Positions 9,291 through 19,500 of a stretch of 64,000 nt of DNA are shown one piece after another. The translations under genes and the position numbers were made by a program. The notes under the pieces were generated by a model. The model searched no databases. It was not told the DNA's origin and saw nothing but the letters and a program-made list of their open reading frames with translations. This DNA comes from Solobacterium sp. (GTDB lineage Bacteria; Bacillota_I; Bacilli_A; Erysipelotrichales; Erysipelotrichaceae), in NCBI GenBank assembly GCA_017510405.1, contig JAFWNG010000040.1, positions 124,001 through 188,000 of the forward strand. The letters run 5' to 3'. The number at the start of each line of letters is the position of its first letter. Within the stretch, counting starts at the first letter, position 1.

Positions 9291-10502
9291 ATGAGCGAGA
9301 ATAATAATAACTATCAGGCTCAGGTTCAGGAAGAACCGGAGATCTCCCTGACACTTACACCGGATGAGGTCAAGGAAGAAAACGAGATCACACTGGCTAC
9401 TCTGGAAGAAAAGAAACAGGATCTTGCCGAACAGAGAGATCCGCTTGAAAATATCCAGCTGACAGAAAAAGAGAGAAAGACCATCGATGCGTTCTCTGAG
9501 AAGATCGACATCACAGAGTCCAACGTTGTACTGCAGTACGGTTCCGCTGCTCAGAAGAAAGTCACAGACTTCTCCGACACAGCATTAAAGAATGTCCGTA
9601 CCAAGGACCTCGGTGAGATCGGTGATCTGTTAAGCAGCCTGGTCGTCGAACTGAAGGGCTTTGAGTCCGGTGCCGATGAGAAGAAGGGCTTCTTCGCAAG
9701 TCTGTTCTCCAAGGGCGCTGACAAGGTCGCAACATACAAGGCGCAGTATGACAAGGCAGAGGCAAACGTTGCCAAGATCGCCGCAGTCCTCGAAGACCAC
9801 CAGATCACTCTGCTGAAGGACATCGCCCTGCTGGATGAACTGTATGCGAGAAACCAGCAGAACCAGAAGGAACTGGCTATGTACATCCTGGCCGGCCGCA
9901 AGAAACTCAGAGAGATCCGTCAGAACGAACTGCCGGCGCTCGTTGAAAAGGCAAAGAAGAGCGGACTTCCGGAAGATGCACAGGCTGCCAACGACCTGGA
10001 TCAGGCATGCCAGCGTTTCGAAAAGAAACTGTATGACCTGGAACTGACACGTCAGGTCGCTATCCAGATGGGACCGCAGATCCGTCTTGTTCAGAACAAC
10101 GACACTCTGATGACAGAAAAGATCCAGAGCACACTTGCCAATACGATCCCGCTGTGGAAGAACCAGATCGTTCTCGCCATGGGTATCGAGCACTCCAAGG
10201 AAGCTATGGAAGCACAGCGTGAAGTCACCAACATGACAAACGACCTTCTGAAGAAGAATGCCGAGACACTGCATATGGCTACCGTAGAGACTGCCAAGGA
10301 AAGTGAAAGAGGCATTATCGATATCGAAACTCTCCAGCATACCAACCAGGAACTGATCGCTACGCTGGACGAAGTGATCGCCATCCAGAAGGAAGGACAC
10401 GAGAGAAGAGAAGCAGCGGAACAGGAACTCCGCAGAATCGAAAACGAACTGTCCACAAAGCTTCTGCAGATCGACGCACAGCGCGATATCACAAAGAAGT
10501 AA
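9291..10502 (+). CDS. telA: TelA family (toxic anion resistance) protein
   Basis: A soluble, charged, almost wholly helical protein of 403 residues that matches the TelA family in length and layout: an acidic N-terminus, a central helical block with LAMYILAGRKKLREIR, the segment RQVAIQMGPQIRLVQNND, and a coiled-coil tail. TelA proteins are linked genetically to tellurite, bacteriocin and phage-type envelope stress, often beside TerD, vWA and MoxR genes; the biochemical role is unresolved. Here it is monocistronic, with an extended -10 promoter and a terminator at 10512. The MoxR/vWA genes 5 kb upstream fit the usual stress context. Confidence 0.85.
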   Translation: MSENNNNYQAQVQEEPEISLTLTPDEVKEENEITLATLEEKKQDLAEQRDPLENIQLTEKERKTIDAFSEKIDITESNVVLQYGSAAQKKVTDFSDTALKNVRTKDLGEIGDLLSSLVVELKGFESGADEKKGFFASLFSKGADKVATYKAQYDKAEANVAKIAAVLEDHQITLLKDIALLDELYARNQQNQKELAMYILAGRKKLREIRQNELPALVEKAKKSGLPEDAQAANDLDQACQRFEKKLYDLELTRQVAIQMGPQIRLVQNNDTLMTEKIQSTLANTIPLWKNQIVLAMGIEHSKEAMEAQREVTNMTNDLLKKNAETLHMATVETAKESERGIIDIETLQHTNQELIATLDEVIAIQKEGHERREAAEQELRRIENELSTKLLQIDAQRDITKK

Positions 10503-10511
10503 ACAGATTAC

Positions 10512-10538
10512 GGGCATCGTGAAAACGGTGCCCTTTTT
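10512..10538 (+). terminator. Terminator of telA
   Basis: GGGCATCG pairs with CGGTGCCC (one G-U pair) across TGAAAA and is followed by TTTTT. Confidence 0.85.
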
Positions 10539-10550
10539 CGGAGGTGCCCT

Positions 10551-12128
10551 ATGATGTACAGAAAACTGAGCGTACGCTGGATCGTCCAGCCGGAATCCCT
10601 TTACCGTGTTTTTATGGTTCCGGAAGACATGGAGCTTCAGGAACTGGGCTGTCTTATTCTTACCGCGTTTCATGTGAAAGAGGATCCGGTATTTGCGTTT
10701 ATCGATGGAGAAGATACGTATGAATGCCGGCCGCATGCAGGTATGAGTACGGAAGGTGAAGATCTCTGTACAGAAGATCTACCTGCTGAATTTCTGTTCC
10801 GGATCAATACGTTTTTCCCATGGGAATTCCAGTGCCGGAAGACCGGCAGGCTGACGAACCGTTTTACCGGTGACTATGTGATCGACGGTGCGGGAACCGG
10901 CATTATGGACGAGGAACCGGACAAAGTGGCGGCCTGGATCAGGAATAATGACAGTTTCCGGGAAGATTTCGAAGACCTGGATATCCCGAAAGAAAACTTC
11001 TATCTGAACAATGCGTATCAAAGTACGCAGAGCACGTATGCCTGGGAATTCCTCTGGGAAGAACTGCTGAAACGTCTGGACGACGCAGAGGAAGAAGAGG
11101 ATGACAGGCTGAGAGTACGCACTCTGAAGAATGCATGGAAGGAATTCCGCCGGGTCTGTATGGATCTCAGGAAAGAAAACGCACTTCCCGATACACTTCG
11201 TGAACTGGCAGAAGAAACGTGCGGCGAAGGCTATGACAGTGAGGATTTTTATGATGATGTCATCGGCATCATCGACGATCTGTTCATAGAGGACAAGAAT
11301 ACGGACGTGATCAGTTCATGCAGACAGATGAAGGAACTGTTCCCTCTGGATAGGGAGACCAATAGCGCGCTTCTGATCTGTCTTGTCAGCAGTCTGAATC
11401 GACTCCGCCGGTATAAAGAGGCAATGTCGCATATTGAGCAGGCACTGCAGAATGATCCGGATGATCCGATCGCCCAGGCTATGACGATCGATACGATGAT
11501 CCAGTCCGGAAGAATGGATCAGGCAAAAAAATATGCGGAAAAGTACCGCCGTCCGCTGGAAGAATGCGATACTTCCAACCTTGTCCTGTTCATGGCGCTG
11601 CAGAACTACGAAGAATACGTGGGAAACGACGAAGAAGCCGAACGCATCCGGAGAACAGTGGAAGAAGTCCGCAAAGAACTGGATGATGAGGATTACCAGG
11701 AAGAGGAAGACGATCTGATGGGTTTCCTCAGCGGTCTCGCCGAAGATGATGAGGCAGACCCGGGTGAAATATCAATGCAGATCATTGACCGCTTTGATGA
11801 GGAAAATAACGGTGCTTTGTTCGCTGTCGCCATGGCCAGCCTGATGTTTCTGAAAGAACATGATGTCCCTGTCATCTCTGTTCCGGATGAGGATGACCAC
11901 CTGGTCAGAACATTCTATACCTGCAGTGAAGCTGCTCTGCGTGACAGATACACGAAACAGACAACGTGCACGATACAGGATATTCTGGATGAACTGTCCT
12001 TGAATGAGTATGCCGAAGTGTCTATCGATCCGATCGGCGGCGAAGACCGCTTTACCGTACCGGCAGAAGTATTCCTGGAGATCATGGAACTGGACGCATC
12101 ATCGGACGACAGCAGCCTGATGTCATAA
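10551..12128 (+). CDS. pRiA4b ORF-3-like N-terminus fused to TPR-like acidic protein
   Basis: The first 130 residues (LYRVFMVPEDMELQELGCLI, then FAFIDG) resemble the pRiA4b ORF-3-like domain found as a passenger in some mobile elements and in many host proteins. Residues about 240-375 look like helical TPR-type repeats (ALLICLVSSLNRLRRYKEAM, then YAEKYRRPLEECD). The rest is strongly acidic. GGAGG at 10540, immediately after the telA terminator, serves ATG 10551. It has its own terminator. Possibly a scaffold for neighbouring stress proteins; that is inference, and the N-terminal family call is moderate. Confidence 0.6.
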   Translation: MMYRKLSVRWIVQPESLYRVFMVPEDMELQELGCLILTAFHVKEDPVFAFIDGEDTYECRPHAGMSTEGEDLCTEDLPAEFLFRINTFFPWEFQCRKTGRLTNRFTGDYVIDGAGTGIMDEEPDKVAAWIRNNDSFREDFEDLDIPKENFYLNNAYQSTQSTYAWEFLWEELLKRLDDAEEEEDDRLRVRTLKNAWKEFRRVCMDLRKENALPDTLRELAEETCGEGYDSEDFYDDVIGIIDDLFIEDKNTDVISSCRQMKELFPLDRETNSALLICLVSSLNRLRRYKEAMSHIEQALQNDPDDPIAQAMTIDTMIQSGRMDQAKKYAEKYRRPLEECDTSNLVLFMALQNYEEYVGNDEEAERIRRTVEEVRKELDDEDYQEEEDDLMGFLSGLAEDDEADPGEISMQIIDRFDEENNGALFAVAMASLMFLKEHDVPVISVPDEDDHLVRTFYTCSEAALRDRYTKQTTCTIQDILDELSLNEYAEVSIDPIGGEDRFTVPAEVFLEIMELDASSDDSSLMS

Positions 12129-12141
12129 GCTGCATTTCACA

Positions 12142-12168
12142 AACAGGAGAACATGGTTCCCTGTTTTT
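12142..12168 (+). terminator. Terminator of the TPR-like gene
   Basis: AACAGG-(A)-GAAC pairs with GTTC-CCTGTT with one bulged A and a tight ATG loop, followed by a T run. Confidence 0.7.
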
Positions 12169-12506
12169 GGATTGTCTAGGACAGCCGTCCTCCCGGCATT
12201 CTCTATTCATTCATCAGAATGTAAGATGCTTACATTCTGATGAATTTTCCATTAATTTCAAATATGTTGAGATCGGGAGATTTTTCACCCGTTTTCCTGC
12301 TGGTTTTGAGCCGTTTTTTCTCCCGATGTTTCCAGCGCTACTTCAGTTATCTTTGCCATTATCTAAAAAGTGCTTATTTATAGGCATTTTGACGCATTTG
12401 TATATAATTTCATGACGCTGAGATCGGGAGATTTTTCAATAGGTATTCGATACTTTTCCTTAACTCTTTATGATATACTGGTCTCAAAGGTAAGCTTTTT
12501 ACCTTA
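12169..12506 (+). other. AT-rich non-coding CRISPR leader region
   Basis: No supportable gene. The region is AT-rich, holds an exact 20-base direct repeat (12268 and 12419), a possible weak promoter (TATGAT at 12469-12474 or TATACT at 12474-12479), and a hairpin AAGGTAA...TTACCTT at 12488-12505 that touches the first CRISPR repeat. Repeat orientation (GAAAC at the right end, decay at the right) makes this the leader side. Confidence 0.6.
12268..12438 (+). repeat. Exact 20-base direct repeat in the CRISPR leader
   Basis: TGAGATCGGGAGATTTTTCA occurs at 12268-12287 and 12419-12438, 151 bases apart start to start. The intervening segment also holds TCTCCCGAT, part of its inverse complement. It could be a leader duplication or protein-binding sites. 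Confidence 0.85.
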
Positions 12507-12874
12507 GTCTACGCTTTCCTATAAGGAATTGAAACACGGGGAACAAAGAACCTTCTTCTTCATTTACGTCTACGCTTTCCTATAAGGAATTGAAACACCA
12601 AGGATCGGTGGATTTAGTAGCCTTCGGCTGCGGCTTCGGTCTACGCTTTCCTATAAGGAATTGAAACCAACTGCTGCTGTGTTTGTTGTGTAATAATCTG
12701 CCATAAATACGTCTACGCTTTCCTATAAGGAATTGATACCTTTTTTCGGAAGCATTAGTTTAGCCTCGATTTCAAATTTGTTTACGCTTTCCTATAAGGA
12801 ATTGAAACTAGGTATAGGAACCCGGAATAATGTTGCTCCAGGTGTGTCTCCGCTTTCCTGTAAGGAATTGTTTT
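12507..12874 (+). CRISPR. Orphan CRISPR array, six repeats, no cas genes nearby
   Basis: 29-base repeats beginning GTCTACGCTTTCCTATAAGG and ending AATTGAAAC lie at 12507-12535, 12568-12596, 12639-12667, 12711-12739 (GATAC instead of GAAAC), 12780-12808 (GTTT start) and 12846-12874 (degenerate: GTCTCC, CTGTAAGG and a lost GAAAC end). Spacers measure 32, 42, 43, 40 and 37 bases. The inner CCTATAAGG is a short partial palindrome, and the ATTGAAAC end is the type seen with type I-B and type III systems. Transcription should run left to right from the AT-rich leader. No Cas protein is encoded in this window, so the array is orphaned or served in trans. Confidence 0.93.
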
Positions 12875-12923
12875 TTAGAGGTAACTTCACTTGGGGGGTT
12901 AACTTCTTATTCATCTTTATTAC

Positions 12924-12968
12924 CAAGAAAAAGAAAAGCAGCCTCGCCGTATTGAATGGCGGGGCTGC
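12924..12968 (-). terminator. Terminator of the aldo/keto reductase gene
   Basis: Read on the minus strand, GCAGCCCCGCC (12968-12958) pairs with GGCGAGGCTGC (12948-12938) and is followed by TTTTCTTTTTCTTGG. Confidence 0.85.
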
Positions 12969-12982
12969 AGGTATGTTGCTGG

Positions 12983-13972
12983 TTAGAAAGGTCTGCCTTC
13001 GGGACGGGGAAGGGGACCTTTTAGTTCGTGGGGAACATAAGGTTCTTCGAGATAACGTATTTCATCGGCGTTGAGTTCGATGTCCATGGCCTGTACGGCT
13101 TCGTCGAAGTGCTTTGCACTTGTTGCGCCGACGACCGGGGCAGTGACGCCGCGGGCATACTGCCAGGCGAGTGCTGTCTGTGCCATGGTGATTCCGCGTG
13201 CCTGGGCAATGTCCTGGACATGGGCGAGGACACGCAGATCATTTTCTTTGGCTGCGTCATAGCGTCTGCGCAGTACATTGTCTGTCTGTGAACGGACGGA
13301 GCGGGAATCCCATTCCGGACGGGACAGATGACCGCCGGCCAGGGGGCTGTAGGAAATACGGGATACACCGAACATTTCGCATACCGGGATGAGTTCACGT
13401 TCATCTTCGCGATAGAGAAGATTGTAATGATTCTGCATGACAGAGAAGGGAGTCCATCCCTTTTTCTCTGCCATGTTCTGCAGCATGTGGAACTGGTACG
13501 CATACATGGAAGAAGCAGCGAGGGCACGCACTTTGCCTTCTTTTACCAGGGAATCCAGCGTCTCCATGAACTCCTCGGGCGGTGTATCATAGTCATACCG
13601 GTGGATCATATACAGGTCCACGTAGTCGGTGCCGAGGCGCTCCAGTGAGCCTTCGATCTCCCTTCGGATGGCTGCCGGGGAAAGATGCCCTTCGTTGTAA
13701 TAGACTTTTGTCGCAAGAACGATCTGATCCCGCGGGATGTCCAGTTTCTTCAGGGCTTTGCCGATGTATTCCTCACTGGTGCCGTGGCTGTACTGGTTGG
13801 CGGTATCAATGAAGTTGACGCCGAGATCCCAGGCATGCGCGATCATATCGCAGGTCTCTTTTTCATTCAGCGTCCACTGGTAAAAATCATCGAAATGCTT
13901 GCCGAAAGACATGCCTCCGAGACATATGCGGGAAGCACGGATCGGTGTCTGACCGAGTGTCTGGTATTTCAT
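12983..13972 (-). CDS. Aldo/keto reductase
   Basis: An NADP(H)-dependent aldo/keto reductase of 329 residues, the usual (beta/alpha)8 length. Seen: LGGMSFG near the N-terminus, FIDTANQYSHGTSEEYIG with the catalytic Asp and Tyr, ATKVYY with the Lys, LYMIHRYDYDTP with the His, and SYSPLAGGHLSRPE. The C-terminus keeps cofactor-site residues (APVVGATSAKHFDEA). It most resembles the general YajO/Tas-like group; the substrate is unknown. AGAGGA precedes ATG 13972. It is a single-gene unit with a strong terminator, unconnected in function to the CRISPR array next to it. Confidence 0.9.
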   Translation of the reverse strand: MKYQTLGQTPIRASRICLGGMSFGKHFDDFYQWTLNEKETCDMIAHAWDLGVNFIDTANQYSHGTSEEYIGKALKKLDIPRDQIVLATKVYYNEGHLSPAAIRREIEGSLERLGTDYVDLYMIHRYDYDTPPEEFMETLDSLVKEGKVRALAASSMYAYQFHMLQNMAEKKGWTPFSVMQNHYNLLYREDERELIPVCEMFGVSRISYSPLAGGHLSRPEWDSRSVRSQTDNVLRRRYDAAKENDLRVLAHVQDIAQARGITMAQTALAWQYARGVTAPVVGATSAKHFDEAVQAMDIELNADEIRYLEEPYVPHELKGPLPRPEGRPF

Positions 13973-14120
13973 AAATCATAGTCCTCTTTCTGTATCCATT
14001 GTATCCCATGAAACCGGCAGAATGGTACAATGTAACAGAAACATACCCCCCCTCCAAACGGAAATTATTACTGCTTTATAGTTAGCGCATACCGAAGGTA
14101 TGCAGAAGAAAGGAATGAAG

Positions 14121-15869
14121 ATGGAAGCTTTAACGATTACAACAAAAGCGAAAGCAGCACTCGAAGACCTGAACAAAGAATTCGGATCCCTGTATACCCG
14201 TCGTGATGCTGAACACAAACTGGCGGCCTTGAAGGAAGCCGAAGGAATGTCCGACTATCCTGAAGTTCTCAGTGAACTCATGAAGATCATGGACGCATTT
14301 AACATGAAATATGAAAAAAGAATGGACGACGCAGCGTATTATGCAAAGCTCCTGAAAAACGCCCCTATCCCGACATATGACGAAGTCCGGGATAAGATGG
14401 TGTATACGATTCTGAAGAAAACGAAGTATTATGCTTCTCCGGAAGAGTATATGAAGCGTATCGTTGACCGGATGGAAGATCCGGAAGACGGCTGGAAGGA
14501 TGATACACTGCGTCTTCGTATTCTGAAGCAGTTTATCAAATACGGAAATTATCTGCAGGATGTATGCCACAAGGGATCGAACGGAAACGTTGTGCGCGAC
14601 ATCGGCGGAAGAATGCAGATCGTTGGATATGTAAGAGAAAAGACCGGAAAGAGAACGGTCACACTTGAAGATGTCCTGAACGAACTGGATGACGGAGTAT
14701 TCGGACTGATGGACAATGCGCCGCGTGAGCAGCTGCGTCCGCGCGGAATGTTCGGTCTTCTTAAGATCGTGAATGACCTTGCGAAAGGTCTGTTCCGTAC
14801 GGAAGGCTCCACGAAGCGCGCTCTGTATTTCTTTGCCATGGTATACGGAATGACATACTATGCCGGCAACGAGAGAGATCCGGAAGTGTATGACGCCAGA
14901 ACGGATATCGAAGACAACCTGTTTCGCGACTACTATGTCAATAATCTGATGCGGTATATCTCGGCAGCCTACCGCAGCGATATCAGTAAGTACGAAGCCG
15001 ATCCTTCCGGCCAGGGCATCAACTACAAGAACTTCGCGGAAATGGTGTACCTGTACTACATCCGCAAGAGGATCTCACCGCAGGAAAAGATCCGTCTCTC
15101 CAGTCTTATGATCGATGAACTGACAGACAAGAGCACGCAGGCCGGCACCCAGAGCGGCGGCACCAGACAGTTCCGCAGCCGTGTACTTGTCGTTTCCGAG
15201 GACGGACAGACAGACGTTGGAACGGTCCTGAATCTTTCCGAGAAGGAATTCAAAGAGTTCATCCTGAAATACTACGATACCCACACGACAGTTCAGATGG
15301 TGAACGCAAAGGGCAAGACTGTTTCGACAGCGATCAGTCCGGTGACTATCGGCCTGGATCAGAACACTGCTTACGAGGTCTACACAGGGATCCTGAAGGA
15401 GCTTCGTGAGGATTACAAAATGACCCCGGCCGACTGCATTTACGGTCTGCAGTTTGTCGAGATCAAAGAACTCCGGGATCTGTCGGAACAGTTCCTTGCC
15501 AGACACACAGATGTCACAAAACAGGAACTCGACGATTATATCGGTCTTCTGGAATCGGTCAACCGCTTCATCGTAAAACAGTCCGGCGTCGATCCGGAGA
15601 CCGGCAGAGAACTGGAAGATTCCTCGGCGCTTTCCGTAAAGAAGCCGGAGGATGTTACCCGCACCTCGATCATTACCGCTTACTACTATCTGTATAACGC
15701 GATGATCGAACAGGAGTATGGAGAATGGAAGAACTTCAAAGAGCTCTTCGACGACTTCAGTTTTTCTGTAAACAAACATCTGGAAGAGGCATATTATCAG
15801 CCTGTCAGTGTTAAGAACATCTTTGATATTATGCTGATATTCTCTTCCTACGCATATATGAATCTGTAA
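14121..15869 (+). CDS. Unrecognised soluble protein at head of the PP2C-kinase operon
   Basis: I do not recognise a family. The 582 residues are soluble, charged and largely helical, with no signal peptide and no membrane segment. An N-terminal helical stretch (ITTKAKAALEDLNKEFGSLY) is followed by a YYASPEEYMKRIVDRMEDPE segment and a Tyr-rich C-terminus. ATG 14121 sits seven bases after AAAGGA; the nearer ATG 14115 would be too close. It precedes the PP2C gene by 22 bases with only a ribosome site between, so it is almost certainly co-transcribed with the phosphatase and kinase. A substrate or scaffold of the kinase is a reasonable guess only. Confidence 0.75.
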   Translation: MEALTITTKAKAALEDLNKEFGSLYTRRDAEHKLAALKEAEGMSDYPEVLSELMKIMDAFNMKYEKRMDDAAYYAKLLKNAPIPTYDEVRDKMVYTILKKTKYYASPEEYMKRIVDRMEDPEDGWKDDTLRLRILKQFIKYGNYLQDVCHKGSNGNVVRDIGGRMQIVGYVREKTGKRTVTLEDVLNELDDGVFGLMDNAPREQLRPRGMFGLLKIVNDLAKGLFRTEGSTKRALYFFAMVYGMTYYAGNERDPEVYDARTDIEDNLFRDYYVNNLMRYISAAYRSDISKYEADPSGQGINYKNFAEMVYLYYIRKRISPQEKIRLSSLMIDELTDKSTQAGTQSGGTRQFRSRVLVVSEDGQTDVGTVLNLSEKEFKEFILKYYDTHTTVQMVNAKGKTVSTAISPVTIGLDQNTAYEVYTGILKELREDYKMTPADCIYGLQFVEIKELRDLSEQFLARHTDVTKQELDDYIGLLESVNRFIVKQSGVDPETGRELEDSSALSVKKPEDVTRTSIITAYYYLYNAMIEQEYGEWKNFKELFDDFSFSVNKHLEEAYYQPVSVKNIFDIMLIFSSYAYMNL

Positions 15870-15890
15870 AATGAACGGACAGGAGGAGAT

Positions 15891-16598
15891 ATGACATATA
15901 CATTCAGTAAAACAGGTTCCCATCATCTGGAAAGGAAAGAGGGCAACCAGGATGTGGTCACCCATGAGGAGAACGAACGCTATGCAGTGATCACACTGGC
16001 CGACGGCGTCTCCTCCTGTACCAACGGAAGAGAAGGCGCTGAGGTAGCGGCCAGAGAAATGACACGACTGCTCTTTCATAAGGCGGAACACTTCATGGAG
16101 TTCCCCGAAGCAACGATCGCGGAACTGTCGCTGGCACATGTGAAATGGGAGCTGCGGAAATGTGCGGAACAGCTGAACGTGGAGTTCGATGAGCTGTCCA
16201 GTACGCTCTGCAGCGCCCTGTATGACCGGAAAACAAGAAAACTGCTGCTGATCAATCTGGGAGACGGGCTGATCATTACCGGATCAAAAAACGGCTGTGC
16301 AATTCCATCCATGCCGTCGGATTCACGGAACGGGTGCTATGTAACGACAACGCCCGAAGCCGAAAAGAAGATGAAAGTACGAAAACTGGATGCCGGTATC
16401 TATGAATCGATCTATCTATGCTCTGACGGAGCGTGGCGAAATCTGTTCGACCGGAGCCATATGCGGGAAGAAGTCCAGTATATGATCAATAATAACCGGA
16501 GTGTTCAGCTGGGAGATTATCTTAACAACATGAAACCGTTCGATGACTGCACATTTGTAAGTATGGAACTCAGAAGAAGCGAAAGGAAATACTCTTAA
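15891..16598 (+). CDS. PP2C-family Ser/Thr phosphatase
   Basis: A compact PP2C (PPM) phosphatase of 235 residues. The Mn/Mg-binding acidic set is present: NQD (D21), LADGVSSC (D38), CSDGAW (D179) and DDCTFV (D218/D219). The typical GREGAEVAAREM helix follows the second motif. AGGAGGAG precedes ATG 15891. Its stop codon overlaps the kinase start by one base (TAATG), so the two are translationally coupled, the classic kinase/phosphatase pair. It probably reverses phosphorylation by the kinase fusion. Cytoplasmic. Confidence 0.9.
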   Translation: MTYTFSKTGSHHLERKEGNQDVVTHEENERYAVITLADGVSSCTNGREGAEVAAREMTRLLFHKAEHFMEFPEATIAELSLAHVKWELRKCAEQLNVEFDELSSTLCSALYDRKTRKLLLINLGDGLIITGSKNGCAIPSMPSDSRNGCYVTTTPEAEKKMKVRKLDAGIYESIYLCSDGAWRNLFDRSHMREEVQYMINNNRSVQLGDYLNNMKPFDDCTFVSMELRRSERKYS

Positions 16599-19500
16599 TG
16601 GGACGTCAATACCTCAAAGATTCTATTCTTGTATGCTCAAAAAGCAGCGATAAGAAATATGCCCGTCGTTTCACGATCCGCGGACGCAGAAATGAAGGAA
16701 GCACCGTTGTCTGCTATGACGCGTATGACGAAAACAGCAATGTGGGTATCCTGAAGGAATACTATCCGCTCTATGAGTATTCTGTGACCCGCAATGAAGA
16801 CGGACAGCTGGTACATGCGGAAGACAGCTTTGAAGAGGGGATCCATCGCTTTGAAGAAGGACGCACGCGCTATGTTGAGCAGCACAGGATGCTGCTGGAA
16901 AAGAAACGTGACAGCGGCAATGAGATGCTGGCAGCCTTCATTCCGGCATTTGAGATCTACAGCGGATGTGATGAAGATCTGAATGAGATCGGTACGACCT
17001 ATATATGGACGCCGCAGCCGAAGGTCCTGTCCTTCAAGGAATTCTGTGACCAGATCCACGCAGATCCGGATGAAAAACCGGAATACTATCTGTTTGCCGT
17101 ACTGAAGGGAATCGAATCCCTGACAAAGTGTCTTGGCGCACTGCACCGGGAAGGTCTCATTCACCGTGATATCAAGCCTTCCAATTTCGGATTCCAGAAG
17201 CTTGGTGAAGAAACGCTGACCCAGACCCTGACGATGTTTGATATCGATTCGATCTGTTCGGTATTCGATTCCGTCAGCTATACCATGGGAACGCCGGCGT
17301 TCATGGAGCCGGAAGCGCTGCGTCAGAAGCCCGGCATACAGACGGATATCTATGCGATCGGAGCGACGCTGTTCCAGGCAATATGCATCAACGATGAAAC
17401 AAAGAAGAATGACTGCCTGTACTCCCCGGAATATTCCGACCGTCTGAAAGAACTGGTCGATTCTTCGTTCCTGATGCGCGGTTCGGAAGTGAACTCCAAT
17501 CCGAATCTGAGAAATATCCTGGCAGGGATCCTGGATAAATGTCTGGCACCGCGCAACCGCCGCTACAAGCGTACGGAAGACCTGCTCGTCGATCTGGAAC
17601 AGGCACTGTTCTATGTCGTGCCTGCAGGTATTGCGCGCAAGGAACAGAAAGGCCAGAAGTGGGTGCTTGCGGATGCCAGCAAAGTTCTGGACCAGAATAA
17701 AGAAAAGAACTCTTCTCTGGTGATCCGTCACCATCTGTATGAGATCCCTCTGTACCGATATGAAGAAGAGAACGAAAAAGAACTCAATGTACTGGTGCTC
17801 GGACTCGGCGGATACGGTCAGAAGTTCCTCGATATCTGTCTGCAGACAGGACAGATGCTTGACCGGGAACTGAATGTGATCACTATCTCTGCCAATCCGG
17901 ACGACCTCAGTCTGTATCTGAGCCCGCGCAAAGGATTGAAAGACTTCTTCCGGATCAACGGAACAGCGCCGGAAGGAATGGAAGTGTTCGGCAATATTAC
18001 CAGCAATACCTTCCGCTTTGATGACAGTGATGAGAAGAACCTGAAAGAATCTGTCGAAGAAGCTCTGAAAGAATTCTGCTTCGGCAAACATATTCATTAC
18101 ATTTTTACAGCCCTGGGAGATGATAAGCGCAGCCAGAATACTGCGAAGATCTGCCACCAGTATTACAACAGCAGGTTTGGCGTACGCACTTCTGTACAGT
18201 TTGTACGGGAAGGACGGCGCATCAGTACCGAGCTGCCGCAGGGACTGGCGGCTGTCTATGTCGATGAAGATGCCAAAAGCTATCGGAATTACAAAGATAT
18301 TGAACGCATGGCATTCAATGCGCACTGTATCTGGGAAACGGAAACGAATTATTACGCCCGCAAACAGAAGTTCAGAGAACCGTATAATCATGATTCCAGC
18401 GTAGATAATGTCCTGTCCCTGAAATACAAGCTGCACAGTATCGGGATCGACCTCGATAAAATGGATACGAAGGAAGCGGCTGAAACGTTCCTTACCAGAA
18501 TGGTGGAGAAAAGCAGTATCGCTCCGGGTCTGATCAATAACCTGACCTGGCTGGAACACCGCCGCTGGATCACAGAGCGCGTATGTACAGGATGGACAGC
18601 CCTTACGGATCTGTCCTGGTGCCTGAACGGATACGAGAAGGACGAAGACGGAAAACGCAATGTATGCATCGTTCCGAGCCGCAATGATCAGATGCTTGCG
18701 GAATGGAATCACGAAAAATGGGATACTGCTTCCGAGGAAGAACTGTCAAAACTGGATGATCTGGACAGAATGTCTGTTCTGCTGCACCGGACCTATGCCG
18801 CAAAGGCAAAGGAAATGCACCGCAAAAACCTGCTGAACAGTTCCCTGCTGAATGAGATCCGCACACTTGTTTTTACTTCACCGACAGCCCTGGATGCCTA
18901 TCGTGAATGGTTTGAAAGCATTCAGGATATCTGGAACCGTGAAGATCATAAAGTTGCTGTTTATCAACAGCGCAAAACACATCTGAAGAACAGTCTTTCG
19001 GAACTGCCCAAAGATACGAAAGAAGCAGTTGATACGCACATCGATCTGTTTGACAAAGAGTTCTATGTCATGTACAAGTCGATGGAATACAAGAACTGGA
19101 AAGAGAACGATACCGGACTGATCCGGAATATTCCGTTTATTCTGACACATACCGATGATTCGTGCATTGCCGTGCCGTTCCAGATGGGTGACAACGATGC
19201 GCTGTTCGCCAACGCAGCGTCCGCTCTTCTGCTGGATCCGGAACGCATCATCTATCTGTGCTGGCTTGAAAAGAAAGACAGCGTCAGGAATCTGCTGAGC
19301 GGTATGGAAGCGATCGTGAAGCTGTTTGACCGGAAGGGGATCCGTTCCTCCATTATCATCTATCTGCTGCACAGGATCGAAATGTCAGACCTGGTCAATG
19401 AAGACCTGAACAATAAACTGAAGCAGCTGAGCAGCCGTATTGAAACACCGCGGACGCTCAAAATGGAAAAGACGGCAGAGACCGTGAAAGAACTGGAAGA

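Noticed and set aside
12389-12408. TTGACG followed by TATAAT as a CRISPR leader promoter
   Set aside because: The spacer is only 8 bases, far below the 16-18 needed.
12167-12415. 82-codon frame in the CRISPR leader
   Set aside because: AT-rich, no ribosome site, no motif; overlaps the 20-base direct repeat and a terminator.
12733-13074. 113-codon frame running through CRISPR repeats
   Set aside because: It reads through repeats, spacers and the terminator of the aldo/keto reductase gene.
16637-18712. 691-codon open frame on the minus strand inside the kinase gene
   Set aside because: It is antisense to a clear multidomain kinase fusion, has no ribosome site and no recognisable domain. It arises from codon bias.
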